Shown here: positions 7,620-16,243 of the stretch, in pieces
Layout: the number at the start of each line of letters is the position of its first letter
Position numbering within the stretch: the stretch's first letter is position 1
Assembly: GCA_033762715.1 (NCBI GenBank)
Contig: JANRLL010000001.1
Span: 62,001-126,000 of the forward strand
DNA: 64,000 nt
Direction: 5' to 3'
Source of the DNA: JANRLL01 sp033762715
GTDB lineage: Bacteria; Pseudomonadota; Alphaproteobacteria; Rickettsiales; SXRF01
Translations under genes and position numbers: made by a program
Notes under the pieces: generated by a model
What the model saw: the letters and a program-made list of their open reading frames with translations, nothing else
What the model was told of the DNA's origin: nothing
Databases searched by the model: none

Positions 7620-9391
7620 TGAAATCATCGGCTGCCAATATTACACGCCCCACCGGCCAGATTAAAAATCTGGCTCCCATATTGCGTTACCTAAAACCGT
7701 ATCGGTTGCATGTACTAGGTGCGATGCTGGCGCTGGTGGTAACGTCGGCGGCGGTTTTAGGCATGGGGCATGCGCTGCGTTATCTCATTGATGAAGGCAT
7801 CGCTAAAGGCAATACCAGCCTTCTCGATCAGGCCTTATGGGTCTTAATGGCGGTGACCGTTTTGCTGGCGCTTTCTACCTTTGCGCGCTTCTTCCTGTTT
7901 TCTTGGATTGGTGAGCGCGTCGTTGCCGATATTCGCAACCAAGTCTACCGCCATCTAGTTGCTATGCATGTTGGGTTTTTTGAAGTCACGCGTGTGGGCG
8001 AGTTATTATCCAGACTCACCACCGATACCACCTTGCTGCAAACCGTGATCGGCAGCTCGATCTCCATTGCTGCGCGCAATAGCTTGTTACTAGTCGGCGG
8101 GTTTGCCATGTTGCTGCTGACCAGCCCAACCCTTACCTCCTACGTGTTTCTCATGATACCGCTCGTGGTCATGCCTATCGTTATTTTTGGGCGTAAAGTG
8201 CGTAGCCTGGCGCGCGACTCACAGGCGCGCATCGCTGATATCAGCGCGCATGCGGAAGAAAGCCTATCGGCCATTCGCACCGTGCAATCGCTAGGCTTAG
8301 AGCCGTATGAGAATGCGCGGTTTGCGGGGCATGTGAATGCGTCGTTGATGGCCTCATTTCGCCGCATTAAAAATCGCGCTATCTTGACCGCGCTGGTTAT
8401 CATGTTGGTGTTTGGCTCCATCGTAACCGTGTTATGGCTGGGTGGTCATGACGTATTATCGGGTCGTATCACTGCAGGTGATTTATCGGCCTTCGTCTTT
8501 TATTCGATGATTGTAGCCGGCGCAGTAGGCGCGATTAGCGAGGTATCGGCTGATTTACAGCGTGCCGCCGGTGCTGCCGAGCGCATTATCGAGCTGTTGC
8601 AGGAAACACCCATTATCGCTAATGCGCAGACAGCGGACGTGCCGCTGCAAAGTGCTGCTATTAGCTTTGAAGAAGTATCGTTTACCTATCCGTTGCGGCC
8701 GGATAAGCCGGCGATTGATCATTTTTCCTTACAGATTGAGCCAGGCCGTACCATCGCGCTGGTAGGGCCATCAGGAGCAGGGAAAACCACCATTTTCCAA
8801 CTGCTGCTACGGTTTTATGATCCTACCCAAGGCCGTGTTCTCATTGATGGTCACGACATCAAGCAAATTCCGCTGGGACAATTGCGCGGCATGATTGGGC
8901 TGGTGCCGCAAGACAGCATGATTTTTTCTACCACCGCCAAAGAAAATATTCGCCTGGGCAAGCTCGATGCCACCGATGAAGAAATCAGTGCGGCCGCCGA
9001 AGCCGCCTCGGCCTTGGATTTTATTCACCGCTTGCCCCAAGGTTTTGATACTCATTTAGGGGAAAAAGGCGTGCAATTATCGGGTGGGCAACGTCAGCGT
9101 CTATCTATTGCACGTGCCATCATTCGCAATCCGCGTATTTTACTGCTCGATGAGGCCACCAGTGCACTCGATTCGGAAAATGAACATGCGATTCAGCAAG
9201 CGCTCGAACGCGTCACGCAGGGGCGTACCACTTTTATCATCGCCCATCGTTTATCGACCATCATGAAAGCCGACCATATCATCTTAATGAATGAGGGGCG
9301 AATTGAGGCAATCGGCAACCACCGCGAACTATTGTCGAATAGCCCGCTTTATGCGCGCTTGGCAGAGTTGCAATTTAAAACAGTCACTTAA
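7619..9391 (+). CDS. ABC transporter, fused permease and ATPase (MsbA-like exporter)
   Basis: 590 residues from the ATG at 7619, which shares a base with the cyaY stop. The longer frame from 7538 lies inside cyaY and is not used. The N-terminal half has about six transmembrane helices of the type-I exporter fold (LHVLGAMLALVVTSAAVLG ... VLMAVTVLLALSTFARFFLF ...). The ATPase has Walker A GPSGAGKTT, Q-loop VPQDSMIF, signature LSGGQRQR, Walker B ILLLDEATSALD and H-loop IIAHRLST. It works as a homodimer. It belongs to the MsbA-related alphaproteobacterial subfamily; the substrate (lipid, peptide or drug) cannot be deduced. Coupling to frataxin hints at a thiol or Fe-S-linked role, but that is inference. 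Confidence 0.92.
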   Translation: MKSSAANITRPTGQIKNLAPILRYLKPYRLHVLGAMLALVVTSAAVLGMGHALRYLIDEGIAKGNTSLLDQALWVLMAVTVLLALSTFARFFLFSWIGERVVADIRNQVYRHLVAMHVGFFEVTRVGELLSRLTTDTTLLQTVIGSSISIAARNSLLLVGGFAMLLLTSPTLTSYVFLMIPLVVMPIVIFGRKVRSLARDSQARIADISAHAEESLSAIRTVQSLGLEPYENARFAGHVNASLMASFRRIKNRAILTALVIMLVFGSIVTVLWLGGHDVLSGRITAGDLSAFVFYSMIVAGAVGAISEVSADLQRAAGAAERIIELLQETPIIANAQTADVPLQSAAISFEEVSFTYPLRPDKPAIDHFSLQIEPGRTIALVGPSGAGKTTIFQLLLRFYDPTQGRVLIDGHDIKQIPLGQLRGMIGLVPQDSMIFSTTAKENIRLGKLDATDEEISAAAEAASALDFIHRLPQGFDTHLGEKGVQLSGGQRQRLSIARAIIRNPRILLLDEATSALDSENEHAIQQALERVTQGRTTFIIAHRLSTIMKADHIILMNEGRIEAIGNHRELLSNSPLYARLAELQFKTVT

Positions 9392-9467
9392 CGGTTGTTG
9401 CGCGCTTAATTACATGGTAATGCTGCCGTGATAATGGTACACTATCCTTCTGAGATCATGAGGGCGT

Positions 9468-10541
9468 ATGTCGAGCGTATTAGGCAAGAACTTCAATTTA
9501 CCTTGGCATCAATATGATCAATATTGGATTACGCTTTTTGCCAAAAATGGACAATTTTCCCCGCAACTGACCAATCTTTTACTGCAAATAGGCATGCAGG
9601 CGGTATCTGCTGGCGTAATGAGCGTGCAAACGCCACGCGATTGGAAAACCACCTGGGATGCGCTCTATGCGGCCGTTGAAAAAGCAGGGCTTTTGAATGA
9701 GCTAAGCGTGGTGCTGACACCGGATGCGCCGCCTTCTTATACCAACACTGCGCTGGAGCGCCGTTCTACTGCCGATATTAAAGCCTTAGCCGACAGTCTA
9801 TGGTTGGGCACAGCCTTACTCGAAGATCGCGTTATGTGTTATTTGCAGCCCGTAATCAGCAGCCAAGACAAGGTGTTTGGCTATGAATCTTTCGCGCGGG
9901 TGAAAGCGCATGATGGCAGCATCATTGCCGGTGATAAAATTGTAGCTGCCAGCCGTGCGCTTAATATCGAATTCATGATCGATCGCCACCTGCAGGTATG
10001 CGCGGTTAAAACCTTTATATCCAGTGACTTTGATGGATTCTTATTTATCAATTTCTTTGCCGGCTTCATCCACCGTCCGGCCGTCTATCTCGAGGGCCTG
10101 AACGCCACCGTGAAAAGCTATGGGGTGGTGGCAAAACATATCGTGCTCGAATTTACGCAGTCCGAGATGACGCAGGATATTGAGCATATGAAAAATATTT
10201 GTGAATACGGGCGTTCATGCGGTTATTCGGTTGCGCTGGATGATATTGAATCCTTAGAGGGAGCCCGTAAATTGGTGCCAGTGATTCGTCCCGATTTTCT
10301 AAAAATCGATATGCATCTAGCACGCATGGTAAATGAGGCAAGGGGCCGCGACATTATCAAACAGGTGGTAGAGCTGGTGCATTCAAACGGTGGGATTGTA
10401 GTAGCCGAAGGTGTCGAAAATGACGAGATGCGCAGCAAATTACGTCAGCTGGGCGTGGATCTGTTCCAGGGCTATCTCTTTTCCCCGCCGATGCCGGCAG
10501 AAGCGGTGTTAAGGCGCTATTCCACCGGCAACGTAGGCTAG
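9468..10541 (+). CDS. Degenerate EAL-domain protein
   Basis: 357 residues. Residues 1-115 form an unassigned N-terminal region. Residues ~120-350 are an EAL fold. The EAL triad itself is altered (YESFARV instead of ExLxR), and the DDFGSG loop has become DDIESLEG. Other metal and substrate residues persist: FINFF, LEFTQSE, KIDMHLAR, VAEGVEN and QGYLFSPP. Loss of the loop-6 glycine/phenylalanine pattern usually impairs catalysis, so this may be a c-di-GMP sensor or a weak phosphodiesterase. It is soluble, with no membrane segment or GGDEF domain. It lies alone between the ABC exporter and the convergent ahpD-like gene. Confidence 0.85.
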   Translation: MSSVLGKNFNLPWHQYDQYWITLFAKNGQFSPQLTNLLLQIGMQAVSAGVMSVQTPRDWKTTWDALYAAVEKAGLLNELSVVLTPDAPPSYTNTALERRSTADIKALADSLWLGTALLEDRVMCYLQPVISSQDKVFGYESFARVKAHDGSIIAGDKIVAASRALNIEFMIDRHLQVCAVKTFISSDFDGFLFINFFAGFIHRPAVYLEGLNATVKSYGVVAKHIVLEFTQSEMTQDIEHMKNICEYGRSCGYSVALDDIESLEGARKLVPVIRPDFLKIDMHLARMVNEARGRDIIKQVVELVHSNGGIVVAEGVENDEMRSKLRQLGVDLFQGYLFSPPMPAEAVLRRYSTGNVG

Positions 10542-10546
10542 GGAAG

Positions 10547-11113
10547 CTAGTAAATCAAATGCACTTTCGCGGCTGCGTGAATAACAGCGGCAATACGTGC
10601 GGTCGATTGCAGAGCCAGTTTAGTGGCACCCGCTTTGAGCAGCTCATGGTTATGCGCTTCAATGCACATGCCACAGCCATTCACCGCAGACACCGCCAAG
10701 CACATTAGCTCAAAATCAATTTTATTCACGCCAGGTGAGCCAATTACATTCATGCGTAATTTCGCAGGCAGTTTTTTCAGCTCATCATCGCCCGATAAAT
10801 GCACAAAGCGATAATAGATATTATTCATCGCCATGATGCTAGCAGCAGCTTTCGCGGCTTGAAGCAAGGCATCATCGATCTTGCCCGAAGACAAGTTTTT
10901 CAATGCCGCAATCAACTTCGGCTGACCGGCCGCATAGGCCGATGCCAAGGCAATCGCATAGATTTGAGCTTCTGATAATTCCGGCGCACCTTCTGGGGTG
11001 AGTACCGTGCCGAGATTGAGCCTGATGTCTTTGGCGAAATCAGGAATCTCATCACGATACTGTTCCAGAGTGTAGCTGGCATCATCATTGATGGTTGCAA
11101 GCTGTATACTCAT
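10547..11113 (-). CDS. ahpD: AhpD-like alkylhydroperoxidase (carboxymuconolactone decarboxylase fold)
   Basis: 188 residues from the ATG at 11113, which is preceded by AAGGAT. A longer frame to 11170 would enter ahpC. The redox centre NGCGMCIEAHNHELL near residue 137 is the CxxC plus His/Glu arrangement of AhpD, which reduces AhpC disulfides. The gene follows ahpC by 11 bases on the same strand, so the pair forms the ahpC-ahpD operon known from actinobacteria and many alphaproteobacteria. In Mycobacterium AhpD is recycled through lipoamide; the partner here is not encoded nearby. Confidence 0.88.
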   Translation of the reverse strand: MSIQLATINDDASYTLEQYRDEIPDFAKDIRLNLGTVLTPEGAPELSEAQIYAIALASAYAAGQPKLIAALKNLSSGKIDDALLQAAKAAASIMAMNNIYYRFVHLSGDDELKKLPAKLRMNVIGSPGVNKIDFELMCLAVSAVNGCGMCIEAHNHELLKAGATKLALQSTARIAAVIHAAAKVHLIY

Positions 11114-11124
11114 ATTATTTATCC

Positions 11125-11667
11125 TTATGCAGCGATTTGAATGGTGTCTTCGCCTTTTTGCCAATTGCAAGGGCAGAGCTCATCGGTTTGCAAGGCATCG
11201 AGCACGCGCAGTACTTCTTTTACGTTACGGCCGACGCTAAGGTCAGTCACCATCACGAAGCGAATAATGCCTTCTGGATCGATCACATAGGTAGCACGTT
11301 GTGCGACACCTTCTTCCGGATCCAAAATACCTAATGCTTCCGACAGCTCGCGCTTTACGTCAGCTAGCATAGGGAAGGGAAGGCTGTTTAGTTCTTCTTT
11401 GCTCTGTCTCCAGGCTAAATGCACGAATTCCGAGTCGGTGCTAAGGCCCAGCACTTGCGCATCGCGATCGGCGAATTCTTTGTTCAGCTTGCCAAATTCA
11501 GCGATCTCGGTGGGGCATACGAAGGTGAAATCTTTGGGCCATGCGAACAGCACCAGCCATTTGCCTTTGTAGCTGTCTTCGCTGACATTAATGAAAGCGT
11601 TCTTAATGTCGTTCGATACGGTTGCTTTTACGTTAAACGCCGGTAATTTTTTTCCTACTCCAAGCAT
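11125..11667 (-). CDS. ahpC: Peroxiredoxin AhpC
   Basis: 180 residues, 2-Cys peroxiredoxin. The peroxidatic Cys is at residue 51 (FTFVCPTE). The C-terminus has ELCPCNWQKG with Cys 165 and 167, either of which could serve as resolving Cys. It lacks the long AhpC tail and resembles the AhpD-dependent type. It reduces hydrogen peroxide and organic peroxides in the cytosol. It is divergent from oxyR across about 113 bp containing an OxyR-like site, so peroxide induction through OxyR is likely. Confidence 0.92.
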   Translation of the reverse strand: MLGVGKKLPAFNVKATVSNDIKNAFINVSEDSYKGKWLVLFAWPKDFTFVCPTEIAEFGKLNKEFADRDAQVLGLSTDSEFVHLAWRQSKEELNSLPFPMLADVKRELSEALGILDPEEGVAQRATYVIDPEGIIRFVMVTDLSVGRNVKEVLRVLDALQTDELCPCNWQKGEDTIQIAA

Positions 11668-11763
11668 AGTTTAGTCCTTATAAAAAGCGGGTTGATAGAT
11701 GAAACCAAAGAGACGCTAACACGAGCCATAACTATTATAAAATCTATTGTTATTATTATAATA

Positions 11764-11778
11764 ATAGATATGATCTAT
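11764..11778. promoter_or_regulatory. Putative OxyR binding half-site in the ahpC-oxyR intergenic region
   Basis: ATAG at 11764-11767 is followed after exactly seven bases by CTAT at 11775-11778, the spacing of the OxyR half-operator (ATAG-N7-CTAT). A full OxyR site would place a second half 22 bp upstream, where TTAT (11753) and ATCT (11742) are poorer matches. The site ends two bases before the oxyR start codon, a position that suits autorepression plus activation of divergent ahpC. Binding is inferred from the pattern alone. Confidence 0.5.
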
Positions 11779-11780
11779 AT

Positions 11781-12677
11781 ATGAACTTACGGGATATGGA
11801 GTATGTAATCGCGGTGGCCGATACCGGCAGCTTTGGGAAGGCGGCCCTGCGTTGCCATGTGAGCCAGCCCACACTTTCCATGCAAATTAAGAAACTGGAA
11901 GACTATTTAGGGATTGCGATTTTTGAGCGCAACAATCGCCGTGTATTAGTGACGGCAATTGGGGAAGATATTTTAAAAAAGGCCCGCAAAATGGTCGAGG
12001 CCAGCAATGAGATGGTAGACATTGCCCGTCATTCGCGCGACCCGTTTTCGGGTGATATTACCTTAGGCGCGTTTCCAACGCTTTCGCCTTATTTGACGCC
12101 TTATTTGATGCCAGATTTCAAACAGCATTTTCCGAAATTGTTGGTGCGATTGGTTGAAGAAAAAACCGATGATCTCATTGCTAGGCTCCAAGAAGGCACA
12201 CTCGATTGTGCGTTGCTGGCCGCCCCCATTGATGCCAGCGGATTAGAAGTCAGAACGTTATTTGAAGAGCCTTTTTACCTGGCGGTTTCACACACTCATC
12301 CGCTGGCTTCGCGCAAAAAGCTTGATATACAGGATTTGCAACAGCATGAATTACTGCTTCTCGATGAGGGACATTGCCTGCGTGCGCAAACATTGGAGCT
12401 CTGTCAGCGTATTGGTTATAAGGAATCGCAAAGTTTCCGTGCCACCAGCTTGGAGACATTGCGTGAAATGGTGGCGCATGGACAATTTGCCACCTTGATG
12501 CCGCAGTTGGCGTTGCATCGTGAACGCGCGGATATGTGCTATATTCCATTTACTCAGCCACAGCCATCACGTGTGATAGCGCTATGCTGGCGCAAAACCA
12601 CCGGTAGAATCCGTCTAATGGAAGAGTTGGCTGTTCGGATCAAGCACCAGGCTAAAGCGGCGCTTAAATCGCACTAG
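11781..12677 (+). CDS. oxyR: Peroxide-sensing LysR-type regulator OxyR
   Basis: 298 residues. There is an N-terminal winged HTH (SFGKAALRCHVSQPTLSMQIKKLE, residues 17-40) and a C-terminal periplasmic-binding-like domain. Two cysteines fall at residues 199 and 208 (DEGHC ... LELC), the same numbers as the redox pair of E. coli OxyR, so disulfide-based peroxide sensing should be intact. It is divergent from ahpC-ahpD, the classical target. The start ATG at 11781 lies two bases from the putative OxyR half-site and no strong ribosome-binding site is visible. It converges with the aldehyde dehydrogenase gene with no gap. Confidence 0.93.
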   Translation: MNLRDMEYVIAVADTGSFGKAALRCHVSQPTLSMQIKKLEDYLGIAIFERNNRRVLVTAIGEDILKKARKMVEASNEMVDIARHSRDPFSGDITLGAFPTLSPYLTPYLMPDFKQHFPKLLVRLVEEKTDDLIARLQEGTLDCALLAAPIDASGLEVRTLFEEPFYLAVSHTHPLASRKKLDIQDLQQHELLLLDEGHCLRAQTLELCQRIGYKESQSFRATSLETLREMVAHGQFATLMPQLALHRERADMCYIPFTQPQPSRVIALCWRKTTGRIRLMEELAVRIKHQAKAALKSH

Positions 12678-14297
12678 CTACATCGCAAGCGGTGTTTTAC
12701 CCATATCAGAACGGGTGTAGCGTTCCGAATACAAACCAAAATGATCGGTGCCGCCGATAGTCGCCAAACCTGGGTGACCATGTTCGCCGTAAGGCGATAC
12801 GTCTTTCGGCGCGCCGTTAACGGCCAGCGATGTGACTTTGATGTTATCTTGGTAATGGCGCACTTCGGCAGGATCGTTAGAGAAGATGGCGCCCGCTAGG
12901 CCATGATCATCCAGCTTATTGGTCATTTCAATGGCTTGATCGAGTGTTTTCACCGGATGAACAATATGCACGAACGGGCCAAAGATTTCGCCCTTCATGA
13001 AGTCATAAATACGTTTTGCGTTATCAGGGTTGGCATCTAATGCTTTGGTCCAATCAATAACAACAGGGCGTACCCAGTAGGCGCTACGCGCTTGGGGCAT
13101 TTCGTTGTCATGAATCTGGAAATCGCCATGGACTTCAGCGCCAAGCTCTTGTGCCAAGGCCACCGCTTCACCCATACGTTGATGCGAATTACGATCCACC
13201 ATCGGACCCATTTTAACACCTGCTTTGAACGGATTTCCCAACAAGTCACCAGGGCCTTGATCGCAGAGTTGTTTAATATGATCGGTCACGCCTTCGGCAC
13301 CTTCTTGTACGCATATAATGCGTGGCGCCGTGCAGCGCTGACCGGTCGCCGGACCAAAAGCATCATACAGTGTTTGTGCAATTTTCTTGCTATCCGCATC
13401 ATCTTTTACGGCTGATTTCATGACGGCCACGACGTTGCTACCGCCCATTTCTACGATGGTGCGTTTATCGCCGCGGTTTTTGCGGATCAGGTTGCCGACA
13501 AAATCACTACCGACGAAATGCACGACATCGGCTTCACCGGTGAGTTTATTATTCACGCCCACGCTGGTTTGGATTATGCCGCCTGCATTTTTAGCAAAAT
13601 CATCCGCCCAAGGTTTGCCTTCGGCTTTTGCTTTTTCTGAAAATTCAGCGACCGCCTCTTTGGCTGCTTGCATGAAAGGAAACACCCAGTTTGGTGCTTT
13701 AAGTGGGGCGGATACCACCACGCCGTTTCCGGCTGTGAGCGCGCCTACGATGCCGCCAATAGCAAGCGCGTAAGGGTAGTTAAACGCGCCAATAATTTGT
13801 GCCGCTCCAAGAGGGCGAGTAGAGATATTCACGTTTTTGCGTACTTGTTTATCGGCCAACTGTTTAGCAGCTTCATCTTTAGCGTAATCAAACCATTCTT
13901 TGCCTTTTGAGCTGACTTCCGCAGCAGAAAGGTCGACTGGCTTGCCGGTATCGGCTGAAATGGTCAAGGCGATTTCTTCTTGGTGAGCCGCCATTTTCTT
14001 TTCCAAAACGGACATGAAATCCAGGCGATCCTCTACGCTCATTTTCGCCAGCACTTTACTAGCATTACGGGCGCTCTTCAGGGTTTTTTCCGCCTGTTCA
14101 TCGTTGGTTTGTTTCAAAAAGAAACTATGATCGGCACCAAAGATAGGGTTGGTAAGGCGCAGGGTGGTAGGGGTTGCCGAACGTGCTTCTTTAAAGCTGT
14201 CAAACTGGGTCAAAAATTCCAAATACTCTTTATCGAATTTTTTAAAGTCATTTTCTTCAAATGCATGAGAGAGTTCTGCTTTATAATCTTTGGTCAT
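12678..14297 (-). CDS. NAD(P)-dependent aldehyde dehydrogenase family protein
   Basis: 539 residues, slightly longer than the usual 480-510 because of an N-terminal extension of about 50 residues. The catalytic general base is in VEMGGSNVV near residue 283 (usually ELGGK), and the nucleophile Cys is in ATGQRCTAPR near 318. NPI(F)G, FNYPYALA (cofactor entry), GSDFVGN and KGEIFGPFVHIVHP are also typical. It oxidises an aldehyde to the acid; the substrate cannot be read. The C-terminal third lacks the full ExFGP context variants of betaine-aldehyde enzymes and has some likeness to aminoadipate-semialdehyde dehydrogenases. It is monocistronic. Confidence 0.88.
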   Translation of the reverse strand: MTKDYKAELSHAFEENDFKKFDKEYLEFLTQFDSFKEARSATPTTLRLTNPIFGADHSFFLKQTNDEQAEKTLKSARNASKVLAKMSVEDRLDFMSVLEKKMAAHQEEIALTISADTGKPVDLSAAEVSSKGKEWFDYAKDEAAKQLADKQVRKNVNISTRPLGAAQIIGAFNYPYALAIGGIVGALTAGNGVVVSAPLKAPNWVFPFMQAAKEAVAEFSEKAKAEGKPWADDFAKNAGGIIQTSVGVNNKLTGEADVVHFVGSDFVGNLIRKNRGDKRTIVEMGGSNVVAVMKSAVKDDADSKKIAQTLYDAFGPATGQRCTAPRIICVQEGAEGVTDHIKQLCDQGPGDLLGNPFKAGVKMGPMVDRNSHQRMGEAVALAQELGAEVHGDFQIHDNEMPQARSAYWVRPVVIDWTKALDANPDNAKRIYDFMKGEIFGPFVHIVHPVKTLDQAIEMTNKLDDHGLAGAIFSNDPAEVRHYQDNIKVTSLAVNGAPKDVSPYGEHGHPGLATIGGTDHFGLYSERYTRSDMGKTPLAM

Positions 14298-14627
14298 AAT
14301 GCCCTGCTTGGTTGATAGGATAGGTGACCTTAATGTAAGCTAAAAAATTAAGTACCTCAACGGACTTTTGAAGGATTATTAATAAAAAATTAACTCACTA
14401 GGTGGGGTGCAAAATAATAACATATTGAAATATAATGATAGTTATTATTTTTCCTATAAGGCTGGCCGAACGCCCTATCGGTGTTTTAAATCAGATCCGA
14501 CTGGGGTTTTCAATTTATAGCGCTTTTATGTCTTAGGATATCGTACCGCCCGAATTTTGATAGTTGGATGGTTATAGTGAGCTTCCTCTCACGAGGATTT
14601 TTTATTCACTTCAATATGGAGAATGTT
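14298..14627. other. Divergent intergenic region with an 11-bp perfect inverted repeat
   Basis: 330 bases without a gene between the divergent aldehyde dehydrogenase and the 52-residue peptide gene. AAAATAATAAC (14411-14421) and GTTATTATTTT (14441-14451) are perfect inverted copies separated by 19 AT-rich bases. That is too AT-rich for a strong terminator hairpin but suitable as an operator. The rest is AT-rich promoter-like DNA with no open frame. Confidence 0.5.
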
Positions 14628-14786
14628 ATGGATAACCGTAATCAAGACGAAAGCAAAAGCAACCAACGCAGCGGCAACCGTGATCAACAATCGGAAGCTG
14701 GTCGTCAAAGCAACAAAACTAGCTACAACAAAGGTTCGTCTTCGAGCTCTTCTGCACGTCCTGGCTCTAGCAGCGACAAACGCTAA
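14628..14786 (+). CDS. Small Ser/Asn/Gln-rich disordered protein (52 residues)
   Basis: The ATG at 14628 is preceded by GGAG at seven-base spacing. An upstream in-frame ATG at 14568 lacks such a site. The product (MDNRNQDESKSNQRSGNRDQ...) is almost entirely Ser, Asn, Gln, Arg, Lys and Gly with a run of six serines and no hydrophobic residues to form a core, so it should be intrinsically disordered and cytosolic. It has its own strong terminator just downstream, so it is a stand-alone transcription unit. The composition resembles small stress-induced hydrophilic proteins; no family was recognised. Confidence 0.65.
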   Translation: MDNRNQDESKSNQRSGNRDQQSEAGRQSNKTSYNKGSSSSSSARPGSSSDKR

Positions 14787-14805
14787 TTAGCTAGTCACTA
14801 GCGAT

Positions 14806-14840
14806 TAAAAAAGCATGCCCTTTTCAGGGCATGCTTTTTT
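14806..14840 (+). terminator. Rho-independent terminator after the 52-residue gene
   Basis: AGCATGCCC (14812-14820) pairs with GGGCATGCT (14827-14835) around the loop TTTTCA. The stem is flanked by A-run and T-run, so it can work in both directions. Confidence 0.9.
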
Positions 14841-14899
14841 GTTGTGGCTTTCGTTAGCTACTATGCGATAGCCTCGAATAAACGAGTATGAGCCTTTGA

Positions 14900-15346
14900 A
14901 TGCCAATTCAAATTTTTGTGGATAATGATGCATGTCCGGTAAGGGAAGAGGCCATACGTGTGGCCACCCGCTATGGACTGCAGCTTATATTAGTCAGCAA
15001 TCAAGGCATGAGGCCGCTAAAGCTGCCCAATGTAAAGCAGGTGGTGGTTGATTCTAGCTTTGATGCGGCAGATCACTGGATCGTGGAGCATATAAGCGCA
15101 GGCGACATTGTGGTTACGACGGATATTCAGCTAGCCGCTCGATGCTTAGGCAAAGGCGCGAGAGCACTTAATGCGACTGGTCATGTCTATACATCACATA
15201 ATATAGGATCTGCACTATCAATGCGTGAACTCAATGCTTATCTGCGTGAAGCAGGCGAGATTAAAGGTCATAATCCCGCTTTTTCAAATAAGGACCGCTC
15301 TAATTTTTTACAAGAGCTAGATAAAATGGTTCAAAAAAACATATAA
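14900..15346 (+). CDS. UPF0178 (YaiI/YqxD, DUF188) family protein
   Basis: 148 residues, full length for the family. The N-terminal IFVDNDACPVREEAIRVA is the family signature, with acidic residues laid out as in PIN-like nucleases, followed by VVVDSSFDAADHWI and DIVVTTDIQLAARCL (a second acidic patch). The C-terminal GHNPAFSNKDRSNFLQELD is also typical. The family is widely conserved but its biochemical role is unproven; structural relation to PIN nucleases has been suggested. A perfect DnaA-box 9-mer (TGTGGATAA) falls in its first codons and is probably coincidental. Confidence 0.85.
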   Translation: MPIQIFVDNDACPVREEAIRVATRYGLQLILVSNQGMRPLKLPNVKQVVVDSSFDAADHWIVEHISAGDIVVTTDIQLAARCLGKGARALNATGHVYTSHNIGSALSMRELNAYLREAGEIKGHNPAFSNKDRSNFLQELDKMVQKNI

Positions 15347-15414
15347 CACTTTATGCTGCGGCAACTTTGCATTAAGCGAAGTTTCAATTACCATCCACGA
15401 TAGCAGGAATAAAT

Positions 15415-15660
15415 ATGACAAACGCCGCCTTAGACAAAGCATTGGAAGATATTTACGCATCTTTGAAAAATAATAATGAGCAACTCGATGCAAAGATCGT
15501 TGCCTTAAAGGCTGTTTTGCAGAGTCAGCAAGTGGAATCGGTAGAAGTAGACCCGACTAAGCTGGTTCAACCCAATCGGCAGGGGCGCAAACTTATGCAA
15601 TCCTATTTTAAGAAGCGTGGGGTTATTATTAATTTTTCGTCGGCAAGTCATTCAAATTGA
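15415..15660 (+). CDS. Small hypothetical protein (81 residues)
   Basis: The ATG at 15415 follows AGGAAT at a good distance. Residues 1-45 form a predicted amphipathic helix (ALDKALEDIYASLKNNNEQLDAKIVALKAVLQSQQ) with heptad character. Residues 46-70 are basic (QPNRQGRKLMQSYFKKRG). This suggests a small coiled-coil, possibly nucleic-acid-binding protein. No family recognised. It lies 68 bases after the UPF0178 gene on the same strand and may share its transcript. Confidence 0.6.
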   Translation: MTNAALDKALEDIYASLKNNNEQLDAKIVALKAVLQSQQVESVEVDPTKLVQPNRQGRKLMQSYFKKRGVIINFSSASHSN

Positions 15661-15714
15661 AGTGTATTTCGCCGCTTCTTAAAATGTACTTGCCACTGCT
15701 TGGCAGCATTTCTC

Positions 15715-15968
15715 TTGACTTAGTGCGCTAAGAAGCTTATCCAGTGGCCCTGAGTTTGTTATTCTACTCTTTATTGATGGCAGTTGATGCTTTGAGCCCC
15801 GGCTTTAAAAGCTTGTGCGAATAGCACAGTGTTTAAGATTATCTTTCGGTGTTCTTACATTTCCCCTGACGTTTCTAAAAAGAGGCAAGGTTTATGCCTT
15901 TGATTTCAGATTTCAATGCTATCTGTGTTGTACAGGTAGCGATGTAACGCCAGTAAAAGGATATTCTT
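15715..15968 (+). promoter_or_regulatory. cspA promoter and long 5' leader
   Basis: TTGACT (15715-15720), a 17-base gap and TATCCA (15738-15743) make a plausible sigma-70 type promoter. Transcription from there would give a leader of roughly 215-220 bases before the cold-shock gene, the length and position of thermosensing cspA leaders. AAAGGAT precedes the start codon. No other open frame lies in the 308-base gap between 15661 and 15968. Confidence 0.5.
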
Positions 15969-16181
15969 ATGGCTAGTGGTATTGTTAAATGGTTCAACCC
16001 ATCAAAGGGTTTTGGTTTTATTCAACCTGATAATGGTGGTCCTGATGCGTTTGTGCACATCAGTGCATTGGAACGCGCAGGTCTGACGACTTTGAATGAA
16101 GGCGCTCGCGTTACTTATGAGCTGGCCACTGAAAAAGGCAAAACATCTGCAGTGAATTTGAAATTGGCTCAAAGCGCTTAA
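15969..16181 (+). CDS. cspA: Cold-shock domain protein
   Basis: 70 residues, a single cold-shock domain of normal length. RNP1 (KGFGFI, residues 14-19) and RNP2 (DAFVHIS, near 29) are intact. It binds single-stranded RNA/DNA and acts as an RNA chaperone. A long leader and a strong terminator at 16207-16243 show it is monocistronic. Whether it is cold-induced or constitutive cannot be told from the sequence. Confidence 0.93.
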   Translation: MASGIVKWFNPSKGFGFIQPDNGGPDAFVHISALERAGLTTLNEGARVTYELATEKGKTSAVNLKLAQSA

Positions 16182-16206
16182 TTTCTTCTGTAGATTGAGA
16201 TGATCG

Positions 16207-16243
16207 ATACCACGGCGGATTTATCTGCCGTGGTATTTTTTTG
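16207..16243 (+). terminator. Rho-independent terminator after cspA
   Basis: ATACCACGGC (16207-16216) pairs perfectly with GCCGTGGTAT (16227-16236). The inner bases GGAT/ATCT extend the stem, and a T-run follows. Confidence 0.92.

Noticed and set aside
14914..14928. DnaA box in the UPF0178 gene
   Set aside because: It encodes a conserved VDND motif of the protein, so the match is probably due to coding.
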